DNA of 64,000 nucleotides from Elysia chlorotica (lineage: Eukaryota; Mollusca; Gastropoda; Plakobranchidae): assembly GCA_003991915.1 (NCBI GenBank), contig RQTK01000288.1, positions 430,387 through 494,386 on the forward strand, read 5' to 3'. Positions 45,601 through 58,100 of the stretch are shown one piece after another. The notes under the pieces are model-generated. The model searched no databases, had not been told where the DNA came from, and saw nothing but the letters and a program-made list of their open reading frames with translations. Position numbers and translations under genes: made by a program. Numbering within the stretch: position 1 is the first letter of the stretch; the number at the start of each line of letters is the position of its first letter.

Positions 45601-46461
45601 ATGGGGTAAGTAAGGCTTAAGCATCAAGCTCTGTCTAGATTTGGGGAGGGGTATCCTTCCTAACTCTGAGATAACCAATGATTGGAAATGAAAATTATCC
45701 TCTCCATTCCTGTAGTTTTTTCCTTGCAGTGCAATAAGAGTGTGTGTTTTTTCTTTCTTCCTCCAATACATCTTTGGGTCTCCTCACATTTATTTTATCT
45801 GTTGGCCATGATAAGGTTTTAATTGATAAATACTGTACACTGTGGCCTTTATGCACTTTGCCCCACATCATCCGCGGCCATTTTGGATCGAGAGCTGGAA
45901 ATGATCTCAATCTCAAAGTGTATACTGCTGTCCTATACGTATAATAAAGGATGTAGGTTTTTTTTACTAACCTAATGGCGCTTATGTCCTTCTCATTATA
46001 CAGTGGCAGTGTAGTAAGGTTTGTTTCCTTCAAAAACTCTGGCATTCCTAGACTATCCCCTGAAGTTAGTAGCGATTGCGAGTGGAAGCTGTGAAACCTT
46101 AATTGTTGGGTGTTTTTTCCCCCCACATTTTTGTCTTGTCTACTTTTAGTATGTGTAATAGGTATGAATTCCGTTTTGTAAGCCCATTGCCTACTTAAAT
46201 CTTTTAGGTGGACGAGGCCGGCAGCAGAGGAACCAAAACCGAGGAGACCGTGGAGGTGGATCGTCGAGGTGGAGACGATACCGTGGGGGAGACAGGGATC
46301 ACCGTGGGGGAGATAGGGATCACCGTGGGGGAGATAGGGATCATCGAGGAGGAGACAGGGATCACCGTGGAGGTGACAGGGATCATAGAGGAGGAGACAG
46401 GGATCATCGAGGTGGAGACAGAGATAATTACCGCAACAGGGACCAAAGAGAACGCTACTAG
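30696..46461 (+). CDS. EIF3C: Eukaryotic translation initiation factor 3 subunit C
   Basis: Twenty exons: 30696-30790, 31025-31093, 31392-31468, 31874-31986, 32649-32774, 33039-33087, 33407-33486, 34045-34163 or 35054-35172, 35470-35629, 36152-36414, 36952-37051, 37308-37423, 37606-37969, 38592-38717, 39858-40011, 40430-40623, 40872-41075, 41482-41644, 45564-45605, 46208-46461. With one of the duplicate exons the frame is closed: 955 residues (human about 913). Conserved blocks: [49 protein letters not shown] [50 protein letters not shown]. The PCI/winged-helix region is about 735-850 ([17 protein letters not shown]). eIF3c is a core eIF3 scaffold binding 40S and eIF1/eIF5. The acidic N-terminus is variable; the tail is a lineage-specific RGG repeat. 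A GT alternative at 30797 would shift frame. Confidence 0.98.
33618..35343 (+). repeat. Tandem ~700-bp duplication containing an eIF3c exon
   Basis: Segments about 33618-34332 and 34645-35343 align through intron, exon and intron. The 119-nt exon (34045-34163 and 35054-35172) is identical in both as far as I can read, including about 40 bases past the donor, whereas the flanking intron DNA shows many substitutions and indels. Both copies have tttcttgtag acceptors and tc|gtaagt donors. Confidence 0.93.
36745..36915 (+). pseudogene. LINE 3' ORF remnant in an eIF3c intron
   Basis: The plus strand reads [20 protein letters not shown] and, after a one-base frame break, [19 protein letters not shown] followed by a stop. 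This is the usual end of non-LTR retrotransposon reverse transcriptases (GKR.RG.Q...L, then R..W..MI). It has no upstream RT domain within the intron, so it is a truncated insertion, sense to eIF3c. It ends about 40 bases before exon 11. Confidence 0.6.
38885..39720 (+). other. Unidentified, possibly transposon-derived intron insert
   Basis: One plus frame (about 39173-39436) is open and reads [20 protein letters not shown] followed by SCSCPH, then a Ser/Thr-rich stretch and a stop. The CxCxC..H look is faintly like a SWIM-type zinc motif, but too little remains to be sure. The following 'gtcaaccttgaaaaaaatcc' wording recurs near 35649 and, in part, near 62790 and 28317, which suggests a dispersed repeat. 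Confidence 0.25.
46282..46428 (+). repeat. 21-bp coding repeat, seven units, in the last eIF3c exon
   Basis: The units encode RGGDRDH six times, then RGGDRDN. Codons vary (cgt/cga/aga, ggg/gga/ggt, cac/cat), so the units are not all recent copies. Arginine-glycine-rich boxes of this kind are typically RNA-binding and arginine-methylated in other proteins; that role here is inference. Confidence 0.9.
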
Positions 46462-47480
46462 AGACATCAACAGCTGTAGTATATCGGTTAATTCTACTTG
46501 TCTTTTACTAGACAGGTCAAAAAACACCTTGGGGTGTTATATTTTGGTGAACCGTCTGCAGATTTTGAGATACAGCCTACTGGGTGATTTCTCAAGTTAA
46601 TCAAATTTTTGGTTTGGGTGTGTTTATAATTTATTTTTACCTGATTGTTTTCTTCGGGTGTGGTTGTTAAGGCGTGATATGGCTATTTCATCTTGTGGAT
46701 TGAAATTAGCGGGTGTTTTATGTGTTAATGCCTCACAAAGAAGAACGTATATGTATTTGAGTCGGATAAATATGAATGTGTACTGTTTATTTCTCTATGT
46801 TCAGATTTTAACTGGTTTAATATTGAAACAGGCTGGCCAACAGTTTGATATTATGTCACTTTCATGGTTTAGTTGACATAAACTATTTATTTTAGATTGA
46901 TAATAAGCTTCTCTTTGTTTAAAATTATCTTGGCTACTACTGGGACAAATGCAGCACTTCTACATTTTGATTGACGTAACGTCATTTTCTCTTGGAAATA
47001 AACCTGCAAGACTAAAATTGTTTTGGATTTGTTTTGTTGTTTCTTTTTCCTGTCTTAAATTTTGTAAACTAAGAAATGAGGTTTTTTAAACTATTTATTT
47101 TAGATGTTTTCTTTTGTTTATTTCTTTAGTAGTTTTGATTGACGTAACGTCATTTTCTCTTGGAAATAAACCTGCAAGACTAAAATTGTTTTGCGTTTGT
47201 TTTGTTTTGTTTTTTCTTAGTAAAGAAATTAATATATTGAGTAATTTGAGTTTCCGAGGCTCTGTGTTTACAATTTTGAAAGTCAGTGAAAGTGCTCCGA
47301 AAGGGGATAATAATACAGTACTGAGTAGTACTCAAAGGACAGCCTACATTCATGAACAGATAAAAATCCACAATGTTTTCCTATCTTTAGTAAACTATCT
47401 TGGGTCCAACAAACCAATCTTAGTCATAGTAATACCTACCCTCGGATCCAACAAAGCAGAACTGCCTGAAAGCTAACACT
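46462..47480 (+). other. eIF3c 3' UTR and duplicated poly(A)-signal segment
   Basis: A segment beginning ttttgattgacgtaacgtca and containing ggaaataaacctgcaag occurs at about 46965-47022 and again at 47133-47190, 168 bases apart. Each copy holds an AATAAA (46997-47002 and 47165-47170), so two equivalent polyadenylation sites are likely. The preceding word aactatttattttagat is also doubled (near 46879 and 47090). Confidence 0.7.
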
Positions 47481-48456
47481 TACATACCAATGGGTAGGAG
47501 TGTCGGCATACCAGCTTAAGTTATAGAGATTTCACCAGACCACTTGCCAGCTTCTCATAAAACTGAAAGACTTCTGTATCACTGATACACACAAGGCTAT
47601 GGTTTTTCTAATTCTATGGCCGATTTTTACACGTATGTATTTTAGAGAAATATTTTTTTGTCATCATGACTACTTGGTACTCCATTGTGATTTTTTTTCT
47701 CTTCATTTTCTATTTTTAAAGATTTTTTATTTGGAGTGTTGTAATTACAATTTAAATGTATCATTTCTGACAAAGGACGCAGACATAGATTTAGTTCATT
47801 GAATCGCTTAGCCGTGCACCATTTAGAGTCATGGAGAAACCAAAAGTGAAGTAGAAATAGCATGTATTCTCACAAGAAAAAAGTTAACTGGGGAAGGTCC
47901 TTATCGCTCCTTTGAATGAATATTGATGGCTTAAATTCCTCTTTTATACATCCATACAACTTTACAAGACATTGAAAAACAACTTAGTTTCAATCTACTG
48001 AACTTTGTAGGAAAAGATGTATAGTCAGGTATCCAATGCCTACATCTCGTTCAAAGTTGAATATAATACCAATACGACTAAGTTTAACGGGTTTATAGGC
48101 TTTGTACCTACATGTATTACTGTTAGTATTAGGCCTATTTTCACATAATAATACTTAACAGGATTTGTCACAAAAAGTGGCCATGGCCTAAAGAAGAAAA
48201 AAAGTATGCCAGGTCTCAAATCCTCGTTAATTATAAACACTCCAGAATTTTGCCTATCAATATCATGAACATTATTTAGCTTGCAAAAGTGCAATAATCA
48301 GTTCAATTATGATTTCCAAGGTTCTCTTTATGGTGGTTTTAACAAATCTGTATTAAAAGCAGGCTTGCAGTGGCACGATAATGGTACATTGAATGAAAAA
48401 AAAAAGCGATGGGTTGCTGCAGGCTTTTCCAGTAAATTTACCAAAATCCACTCCTG

Positions 48457-48551
48457 CAATTTTTGCTCCCACCCATGCATACCAATTGCCATTACCAGAT
48501 GTGCAATTTTTGCTCCCACTCATGCATACCAATTGCCATTACCAGATGTGC
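48457..48551. repeat. ~51-bp direct repeat, two copies
   Basis: Both copies run tgcaatttttgctcccac, catgcataccaattgccatt, accagatgtg with one visible substitution. No gene context. Confidence 0.85.
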
Positions 48552-49689
48552 GCTAAATTTAGTTAAAAACTAGATAACCAGAGTGAAAGATGCTGGGTTG
48601 CTGCTAAAAAAATACTTCTCCTGCAGTGTAGTGTACACTAAGGGCTGTGTAACAATGAAAATTGATAAGCAGATAGGGGAGCGGCAGCAGATGGAAGAAC
48701 TGAGTTAAAAAGCAACGGATCATGCAGCCATCAAACTATTAATGAACAGAAAACGGGTATAATAAGTTTGTCCGTCCCCTCTCTTCTTGTGTACTCGTTT
48801 CGTGAAGACAACGGAAGTTCTATAGATGTTCATGTTCCTTGCATCATAACTTACAACTAAAAGTTACATGCTTGCTGAGGTACTGTTAGAAAGTGATAAT
48901 TTTCAGGTCATTTTTTTTTTCCAATAAAATCAGTTGATTTTTTTTTTTTAATTCTTTTTGGGCTTTTTTAGGTACATTTGTATATGACTTATGAGTATGA
49001 CTTGAGTTTTTACAAGTTAAGAAAACAAAAGGAATTCTTGAAAGCTCATATTAAAAAAATTATACTGTGTAACTTCACATTCATCAATTTTCAGTTTATC
49101 TCAAGCTAACTCCACAGATATAGCAGATATACTAGCCTTAGAGGCATTCAATTTTCAACCATCTACACATGTACATCAATAGACTACATATATTCATGAA
49201 TTTCTGAATACTACACAACATGTTACTTTAAATTAATACTCTGGAGCCCATGTGAGACAGGTTCATGTCAGAATATATGTACATCACAATATGTCTTGAA
49301 ACCTATTTCACTGATACTGATACATGTAGTGATACATGTATTAAAAATGATCATTTACATGTATTGGCTACAATTTGTTATCTGTGTGTGCTAGTTTTTT
49401 TTTAAGTTGGTATACCAAATACTATAACCAACAGCTTTGTATCCTAATTCCTATATTTGAAAAGGCTTACACTAAGTTTAGCTCATTTGGACCCAAATTT
49501 AGTGAATTTTTACTTTCCACACACTTGTCATAGGTTGAAAGATTTTGAGCTTCTATCATTTCTAGTCTACATGGTGACACGTTTCATTTCTTTCATAAAT
49601 TATCTGGTGTAATATCCATTACCTTCCAATAAATAAAAGTTGAGCTGTAATTCACCAAACGGGTCTACCTTTAGTCTTAACATTTTATT

Positions 49690-49815
49690 TCGTCAATTGA
49701 TAAATGTAATGGGAGTGGTTTTCTGTGGTTATTTGTCAATTGATTAACCTAATGGGTGTGACCTTTCATTTTCAGTGGTTATTTGTCAATTGATAAGCGT
49801 AATGGGTGTGGCCTT
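49690..49815. repeat. ~60-bp direct repeat, three copies
   Basis: The words gtcaattgataa (or gattaa), gtaatgggtgtg and gtggttatttgtcaattg recur three times. It lies in the presumed 3' flank of 14-3-3. Confidence 0.8.
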
Positions 49816-52183
49816 TTAGTTTGTTTATGTATATTATATATATGTGACTAGATTTAGTTTGTTTAGCATTTATAATATAAAATTTAGACCAACTGAGCTT
49901 GTGCAGCTTCAAAAATAGTTTCAAGTAATTTTTATGAAACAACATAACAAAAGCATGATAGGTGACAGTTATTTGACCATACACTGAACTTTCAACGTAA
50001 TTCTGTAGTCTGTTTGAGAATGTCATTACACATATGAGATATAGCTGAAGTGAATGATGTGACACCAACAGGTTTATATGGTTGAAATTATAGGACTGCT
50101 ATTACTAACACAGCAGACAATCCTACCAATCTTTTTGCTTTGGCATCTCAATACAGCACTGTGTAAGCACCAACATTTTATGTTAAACTAGTGGGCAAAA
50201 AAAAAATACTATACATCTAACTGAAACAGCTTTTCCGGATCTTTACAGACGGCAATTAAAAAAGTAATGACATTTGATTCTGTAATACTAGCGACTATTA
50301 GTATTAACGGCAACAAGGACTAGAGAATGGTTATTGAAAAAACAACAAGCTGACTTTGCACTTGATTACAGATTTAATGGAAATGAAATAATACATTCGG
50401 TGTTCAGGTACAAATCTAACAGCAGCTACGACGCACACCACAGCTATTGCTATAATGTGAGCTTGATGTAAAAAAATTAACCAGCTTTCAGGAAGAAAAC
50501 AAGCCAATGTAAGGACAAATTTTGGTGAATTATGAAACTGGTTGTGGTGTTTTTATTGATAGTCTCATTATCAACGTAGGAGTTGGGAGACCAGATTGCA
50601 ATGACTGACATCACTAACTTGGTCTCCTCAAGATGTAATAAAAGGCTCTATAAATATTTTTGATTTGAGAAAGAGTAAGTACTTTATCACTGCAAGTACA
50701 GAATGGTAGAGAGGCAACTAAAAACTTGGCAAGTGCAAACTTTAGAGGAAAATATCACTAAAGCAAGGTGAAAACGATAAAAATATTGAACTATATGAAC
50801 TCAATATAAATTAACAATAATGTATTTATTTACCTCGGTACACTTGTTAAACTGAAACAAGACATCCATAGAGTGTAGATTGAACAAGTTAAACGATATT
50901 GACACTATGCCAGTAGTAAAATAATATGCACTAAAGAAGACCAGCAACGTCGTTGGAGGCTGGAGGAGAGCAAGTTCAAAGATACTCTTTGGTCCTCAGC
51001 AGTGTCTTAAGCACCACTGGGATAACTGTAAAGTGACCACCACTCAATCAGTTCATCTCCAGCACACCAAATCCACACAGTTTACACATAGGTAAATAAA
51101 TAAAAACCCTTCAAACAATTTCAAAGCTAGATCATGTTTAATGTATATAAATAATTATACTAGTCATTTCAGAAAAAAAAATTCTCATGTTGCACACATA
51201 AATGTTGAACTAGCAGGTTGTGATCCAACAAAATCCCAATTACATTCAAATTTATGTTGATCAGAACATACCGTTTAATTCAATAGAGATGACTTTAAGG
51301 CCAAAAAAAAAAAAAAAAGAACAAGAAAATTTCAATCAAAACTGTCTGAAAACTGCTTGCCAAAAGGAAATGACACAGACATGCTAGTAATTATTAGGCA
51401 ATGGTCACAAATTAATGACTTTAGTAAGCAATACCAAGATGGCTTGCCGAATGAATATTTCTCACAGACATGCTCAAGATCATCATCAATTTCCACTAAA
51501 ATGTGTTTCAATGAGTGCAACATACTAAGTTTAGTGTAACCTCCCTTAGGAGCATGTCATACACAGCCAAACCCATCCGTCATTTTATCACTTTAACATC
51601 TACACACCTTGTGTTGTTAATACAACCACTAGCATACTAATGCCATTCACAATAAAAAAAATAATAACAAAATGGACTTTTCAAAGGATGGGACAGCACG
51701 CTTTCATACTTCATGGACAATACACACACCAAGTGAAACATTTCACATATGACAATATTCATATAAACTCAAGGGTAAATTAAGAATAGATATGGCTCAT
51801 TCATACAAGCTACAGCCCCCTTATCTAAACAAATCTAGTGATATTTACTAACAAGATTCTGAAAGTGGTTTGGGGAAAAAAGTCCTAAATTTATGCCCCC
51901 AGCAGTTATCCTTGCATTATAAGAAAAAAGGCTATCATCTGTCTTTCCTCATTTGACTCACGCACATCCATATAATCACACTAACGGCATATTCCCTGTT
52001 ACAATTAAAACAATTTAGCCTAGTTACCCCCGAGTACAAAGCAAAAGTGAACCTCAGGTTTCACTATCATGTTGAGTCTGGCACACAGGGGCCCAAATAG
52101 TCACAAATAATAGCAGTTTTGGTGGAAAAAAAAAAATAAACATGTTCAAATCTATTACACTATTACACTAAGTTGACACAGCC

Positions 52184-55100
52184 TTAGGATCCATCTTCCC
52201 CTTCAATATCCTGCACTGCTTGTTCTGGCTGTTCACCTCCTGCAGAGCAAAAAAAAAAAAAAGACAAATATTAAATTACAGGTCTTCAGTTTTCATTTGT
52301 GGCAACTGCAGAACTAAATATTTCATTTTTTAGTGGCCACAAATTTTCATATACCACAGCCACACAAGAAATTAAAAAAAAAATTTTAATTGAAGACTAA
52401 TTACCTTACAGGATTTTATTTTCTCAATATAGATCATAAGGAATCAAGTGACAAGAACCAAATATAGAGCTGATTAACATAACCAATATCAGTTCCAAAA
52501 AAAATTGTGAACCCCAAACCTTAAACCTCCTTGACATATCCCTATTAAGAATTTGTCTTTGGTAATCAAGATTCGACATGGTTTTTTTTTCGCAAATCAG
52601 TTTGAAAAAATAGCTTAATACCATAGCTGACAACTTTTGAGTTAAGTTGGTTTTATGTCCAACAATGTATCAAGTGACACCCAATTTTTAACTGAATATA
52701 GTCAAATCTGTATTTTGTAAACAATACGGATAAAGTCGGGAGGTCAAATACACACTTAATATGTATTATAAATACTGGTTGGCAGATATGTAATACTACC
52801 CATTCTGCATAAATAATGAAGGCGCCCTAGGTCTCTAGTTTTCACTTTTATGCAATTGTGTTCTCTTAACCTTTTCCTCCATCTCCCTGCATGACACAGA
52901 TATATATTCATCAAATTGAGAGAAGAAATTTTATTTCTAGTAAATTTTCCTGTATAGTCCCATTTGCCTCAAGATTGACTTGATTCCCAATGGTGAATGA
53001 TCTTACTCATTTGTAAAGCAAACATTTTAGGCATTTTTCAAATGTTGACGGTGTGTCTCAACTTAGACTAGGATTACGTCTTGTCTTTTTACCGAGTTGT
53101 AACCAGGATTACACCTTAGTTTTTACAGTGAGTTTTAACACTTCCATAAAACTTAGCAAGACAAACACTATAGCTCGCCCACAAGGGGCTAATTTTACAT
53201 GACTCTCCGATAGTCATTGATACGGCTATTAGGGAATGAATATACAAAATTTAAGCCACTGTTAATGTGTAAACCAACTTTGCGCCCTACAAATCTGCCA
53301 TCATGGGAGTAGAAAATCTTTAAGTACAACGATCAACATTAATGTGCACGTTATTTTAGCATTCTTAACACAATCCCCCTGTATCAGGAATGGCAATTTA
53401 AATGACCATACATCACTCAAATAGATATGCAGTCTGAATACGCTGCATGACTTTAACTTCTTTTTTTCTTTATTTCACCAATACAGACTCTGCAACTAAG
53501 AAAAACACAACTTGTTTTGTTCAATAAATCTAAACAAAGTTTGACTGTCCTTGTATGTGTCCGCATTTATTTCTGTTTACTTTCTTAATAATTTTTTTTT
53601 ATAATAAACAGGGATACAGACTGGATCATTTTTCTTTTGACAACTTCTGGCATAAAGCGCTTAGTCTACTGGTTTACAAAAATAACCCCTTTGGATATTT
53701 TTACTCCAACTTGTCAACTTTTTGCTCTACAGAAATTCATTAATTTATTGAAAATTAGCACCCACTCTTGACTCAAAAGATGTACTGAAGGTGATCATAA
53801 ATTTGCCCTTCCTCATTCTGAGCCAACGTAAAGCACAGTGAAGTTAAGGTAATTTATTACATAACCACCACTCAAGGCTGCCACCTGAGCAGCCGTGTCA
53901 AACATTTTCAGAACTTAGCGGGAAAAGGATGGGGGCGTAACTGAAAATGTTCATGTTTCGTCCGCCTAGAGAGGCTCTGAGAAGGTCCTTTAAATGGTGA
54001 CATTTATTAAAAGAAATAGATGCAATACATTAACTGCTGGTATACAAAATGTACAACGGATTTTCTTCTTTACCGGGTTTCACTAAGATCTATAAATTCA
54101 AGACAGTACATCAATATTTTTTTATTCTCCCTCTGATCTAGTTTCATATTGGTAAAAGTTGAAATGTGCAGTGTCCGTCCATTTCATGAAGAAGAAAACA
54201 GTTGTTTCTCTTTAACAAAAACAGTGCAGCAAAACATGTGAATGTCAGACCAAAACGTTGATAGCAGACATCTAGATCTAGATTTTAAGTCTATTACAAG
54301 CAGAATGTGCCGATTGTCCCATACAATGTAGATATCACATAAGATACATCTTGGTTTGATCTCGCTATAGCCAGACCAAGATCTAGATACATTTTTTTTT
54401 AAATAACAGACTAGTGCATGATTATTTTCAGCAAGTTAATTATTAATAAGCTGAGAACAGTTTGACCGAGATTCCCTCGTCAAAAGAGTCAGCTCAAACA
54501 CTCCATAAGAATCAATTTGTCGTAAAAACAGAGAGGTATTATTAAAAAAAATAGACAGCAACCGCATAAACTAGAGATTGATATCGGTGAAGGTAACCCG
54601 GATGACATCAACAGCAGTGCCGATACTGATAAAATATTATGAAAAATTTGTTTTAAAAATGAAAAAACATTTGCATGTCGATAAAATTCTTCTTCACTGT
54701 TCTTTTCAGCACACTGGCAAAACTTGTATTTTTTTTTTCTGTTTGGCTTTTAGTTACACAATTAACTGTAGCTGTAGAATAATCAGGAACATTGTTTTGC
54801 TATAAGTAGTGAAGTCAACTAGGGCGCATGTTTTGTAAAATAAACATATCGATTTTCACTTGTAAAATAAGATTCAATATGCGAGATATGACCTTGGAAA
54901 AGGCTGCTTGATTGTGTTTGAACCATGGAGTACATGGTTTGAACATAAACTCTCATAAGCCAACTGAAGAAAAAAAAAAAAAAATACCAACGGTCTTTGT
55001 CACTGTGGATCTAGACTTATGAAGTCCAAACAGCACATAGTAACCGGGATTCTTTTCCAGGAAAAAATAAATACACTAGTGCAGCAAACGTTACGGAACT

Positions 55101-58100
55101 TCAGGCAAAAAAAAATTTTTCTCAGAAAGACACCAAAATTATATTTACTGAACTCTGAAAATTTCCGGAAAAGTGACATCCCTGACACCTGCCATCTCTC
55201 TTGTGAGCTTACCGATAAAAAAAATGTCCACGACTACCTAACTGCCTGGCCCAAAAACAGACCAACTAGGTCTCCAAAAAAAAAAATTAAAAAAATTAAG
55301 CCCTCATCTTATACAGCTCCTAAAAATTGACATACGGAAATGTTGACTGAGAATTTTTTTAAACCATACAAGCTTAGATGCCTCTAGGATTTGAAGTAAA
55401 GCCTCCACATTAAGTACCATCCTTTTTTATGAATATATACTGATTGCTCCCTGCAGAAGAGATATCAATGTTTATATAACATTTTCTCATGACTCTGCAG
55501 TGGGTCTATTGGTTTCCAATCATGTGCCAAAAATAAATTTTTCTGGCACAAAACTTATTGTGAAGTAACACAGTTTGCCACCCTCACTCAACTGCTGACA
55601 TATTTTTTTGTTGCTTTATTGCAATGTACATACTTTTAACCATTTATGTGGATAGAACAAAAAAAGGTATAAAGAGCGACTTTGGCACATGGCTTTGTAT
55701 CCAGCAGGTAATCAAGAGCTACAACCAGTACTTCCAGATTGTCATTCCTTAGCTATCTTTTTGTTTTACTCAAAGAATAAGACATACAGGGGGAATTTAC
55801 TTCACGCAAAGGTATGACAGCTTGATAAATATACATCATCATTGGGTTTTCTTATATTGTCAGTTGAGATTTTCGGCAAATATGTGTGACATCTCACACC
55901 AGACACTCTTCCAGGTTATCATAAAAACCTTTACAAAAAAATAAAACGATATACTATGTTCTTGACCATAAAAACTGATGTATCTTGACACCAAAAAGCA
56001 TAAGAAATTATTGTATGCATCTCTAACATTTTGACCTGGCATCTTTTGACCATTGCTCATATACCTGTAAACAATACCAGGTGATGATTGAGGGGAACTG
56101 TAATTATAGTTGTTCAATCCAAATTATACCTTCGAAACATACTTTGCAAAAAATTATTAATTAAAGGTCTGCTTACTCTTTGCTATGGCACTAATGTTGA
56201 AGCCCATGTAGGGAGAGTGGTTTCAATTCTTATCTTTTAGCAACACACATAACGCCAAAAGAGTTTATAGACCACCAAATGTTCAGCAGAACTTTCCTTC
56301 CGATTGCAGACATGATACTAGATATGCAATTTAAAGCGCACATGCTTTGAGCAGGCCAGCAGCACAGGTAGGACAACCCTTGTTACCGTATATGTTCATC
56401 GAAGAATAGCCTGTTTTTCGTTCAACTTACCTTCATTCTCTCCCTGCATATCTGATGTCCAGAGAGTAAGGTTGTCCCTCAGCAACTGCATTATTAATGT
56501 GGAATCTTTATAGCTCTCTTCACTTAATGTATCCAATTCAGCTATAGCATCATCAAAGGCTGCCTTTGCCAACCGACAAGCACGTTCAGGGGAGTTCAAG
56601 ATCTCATAGTAGAACACCGAGAAGTTGAGAGCCAGACCAAGTCGGATTGGGTGGGTAGGTGGTAGCTCTATCATCGAAAAGTCGCTGGCAGCTTTGTAAG
56701 CAACTAAACTATTCTCAGCAGCTTCTTTCCTGTCAGTTCCTGTGGCAAACTCAGCCAAATACCTGTGATAATCTCCCTTCCTGTGGTAAAAAGGAGAGAT
56801 GTGTTCAATTAATAGCCAGCCCATACATGTGCGCAAAACTTTCTACACCAACCACCAGAAAAAAATTCTACCTATCTTATGATCCTTTAATATTTAAATT
56901 TGCACAAATAATATTGTTGCAAGTGAAGAAATCCACTTGCCAATTCAAAAGATTAAAGAGCATTTAGTTTTGGAATTTTCGATTTTTTACAATTAATGAA
57001 TCATTTCTAAAAAAAAATGTCAACATGGCTTCCACAATTGCAGATTTTTCCTTTATACTAAAAGATACTCATGAATACTGAATGATCTAAAATTTCAGTA
57101 CTTTGTTGATTATCCAAACCAGTTTTTTACCCTTATCATTAATGCGATATTTCGATGGTTATATGTCAGTTTTTAATATTTTCATTCATGTCTAAGGGCT
57201 TAGGTATGCTAACATCCTTTTTATTGTTTGTTCTCTCTCACCTTTTATTCTAGAACAAAAAATTTCAGCAACCCCCCCCCCCCCCCCCTTCAAAGACTGA
57301 AGGTGGTTTGAAGAGAAGAAAAGGGACTATATAAAACACCACCAAGGATTGCTTACATTTTGTAGTAGAACACTTTTGACTCCCCACTTGCTGCATTTGG
57401 AATTAAGTGATTGTCGATGACATCCAATACATCTTGGCATATTCCTTTCAGTTCTGATTCAATCTGATGAAAGATAGGTGAATATTTAGAATTTGTAAAA
57501 ATTGTTTTAGTTGTTTTTTTTCAACTGCAATAACAATTGTAATTAAAAACAAAGCAAAAAAAATAAAATAAAGTCCCTCCCTTGTAATAAAAGACCGAAT
57601 GGCTGTACATAGTCAATAATATTAAATAGAAAAACATACAAACTAACCAAGATGGTAAACAAATAATATAATGAGAAGATATACAGGTTCCAGAAAAACA
57701 AAAACTTTTAGAACTAAAATTAACTAGAGTGTAGATATAGGCAGAGTGAGTTGAATTAGTTTAACGTCCAGCATCAGCTTTATTGTGGATGCAATTGTAT
57801 GTGCTGCCACACATGAGACAGGGCAGGGATACCATGACTGTCTCAGCCTGTCACATTAAACTGACACTGACCCAACCAGCGGGGAGCGAAATCACCAGAG
57901 CTCGAACCACGGATCTTTTGCATCGAAAGGTGATGTTCTACCCCAGGGCCACCAAGCCCCCCTTTAATATAGGTTGTGAATAGATTTTCAGGACACGAGT
58001 TGTGCTTCATCAATCCGGAGAATTGAGAGGGAAAAGATATTTGTGTAACATGCATCTCTGCTAAATGCTTGTGCTAATGTTTGTTGCAGTGTTCAAGGAG

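Larger units (their letters stand above)
47481..52183. other. No gene seen; probably 14-3-3 3' UTR plus intergenic DNA
   Basis: AT-rich, with no coding exon. Because 14-3-3 epsilon ends at 52184 on the minus strand, part of this stretch should be its 3' UTR; a minus-strand AATAAA (plus tttatt) at 50825-50830 is one candidate signal among several. Two small tandem arrays stand out: a ~51-bp pair at about 48457-48551 (tttttgctcccac..catgcat) and three ~60-bp units at about 49690-49815 (gtcaattgataa..gtaatggg). Confidence 0.45.

Noticed and set aside
45695..46126. Minus-strand 143-aa frame in the last large eIF3c intron
   Set aside because: No family recognised, ordinary intron composition, antisense; could be a transposon remnant, but I cannot support it as a gene.
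46208..46600. 130-aa frame with repeated [13 protein letters not shown] units
   Set aside because: Wrong frame of the last eIF3c exon; the phase from exon 19 requires the RGGDRDH frame.
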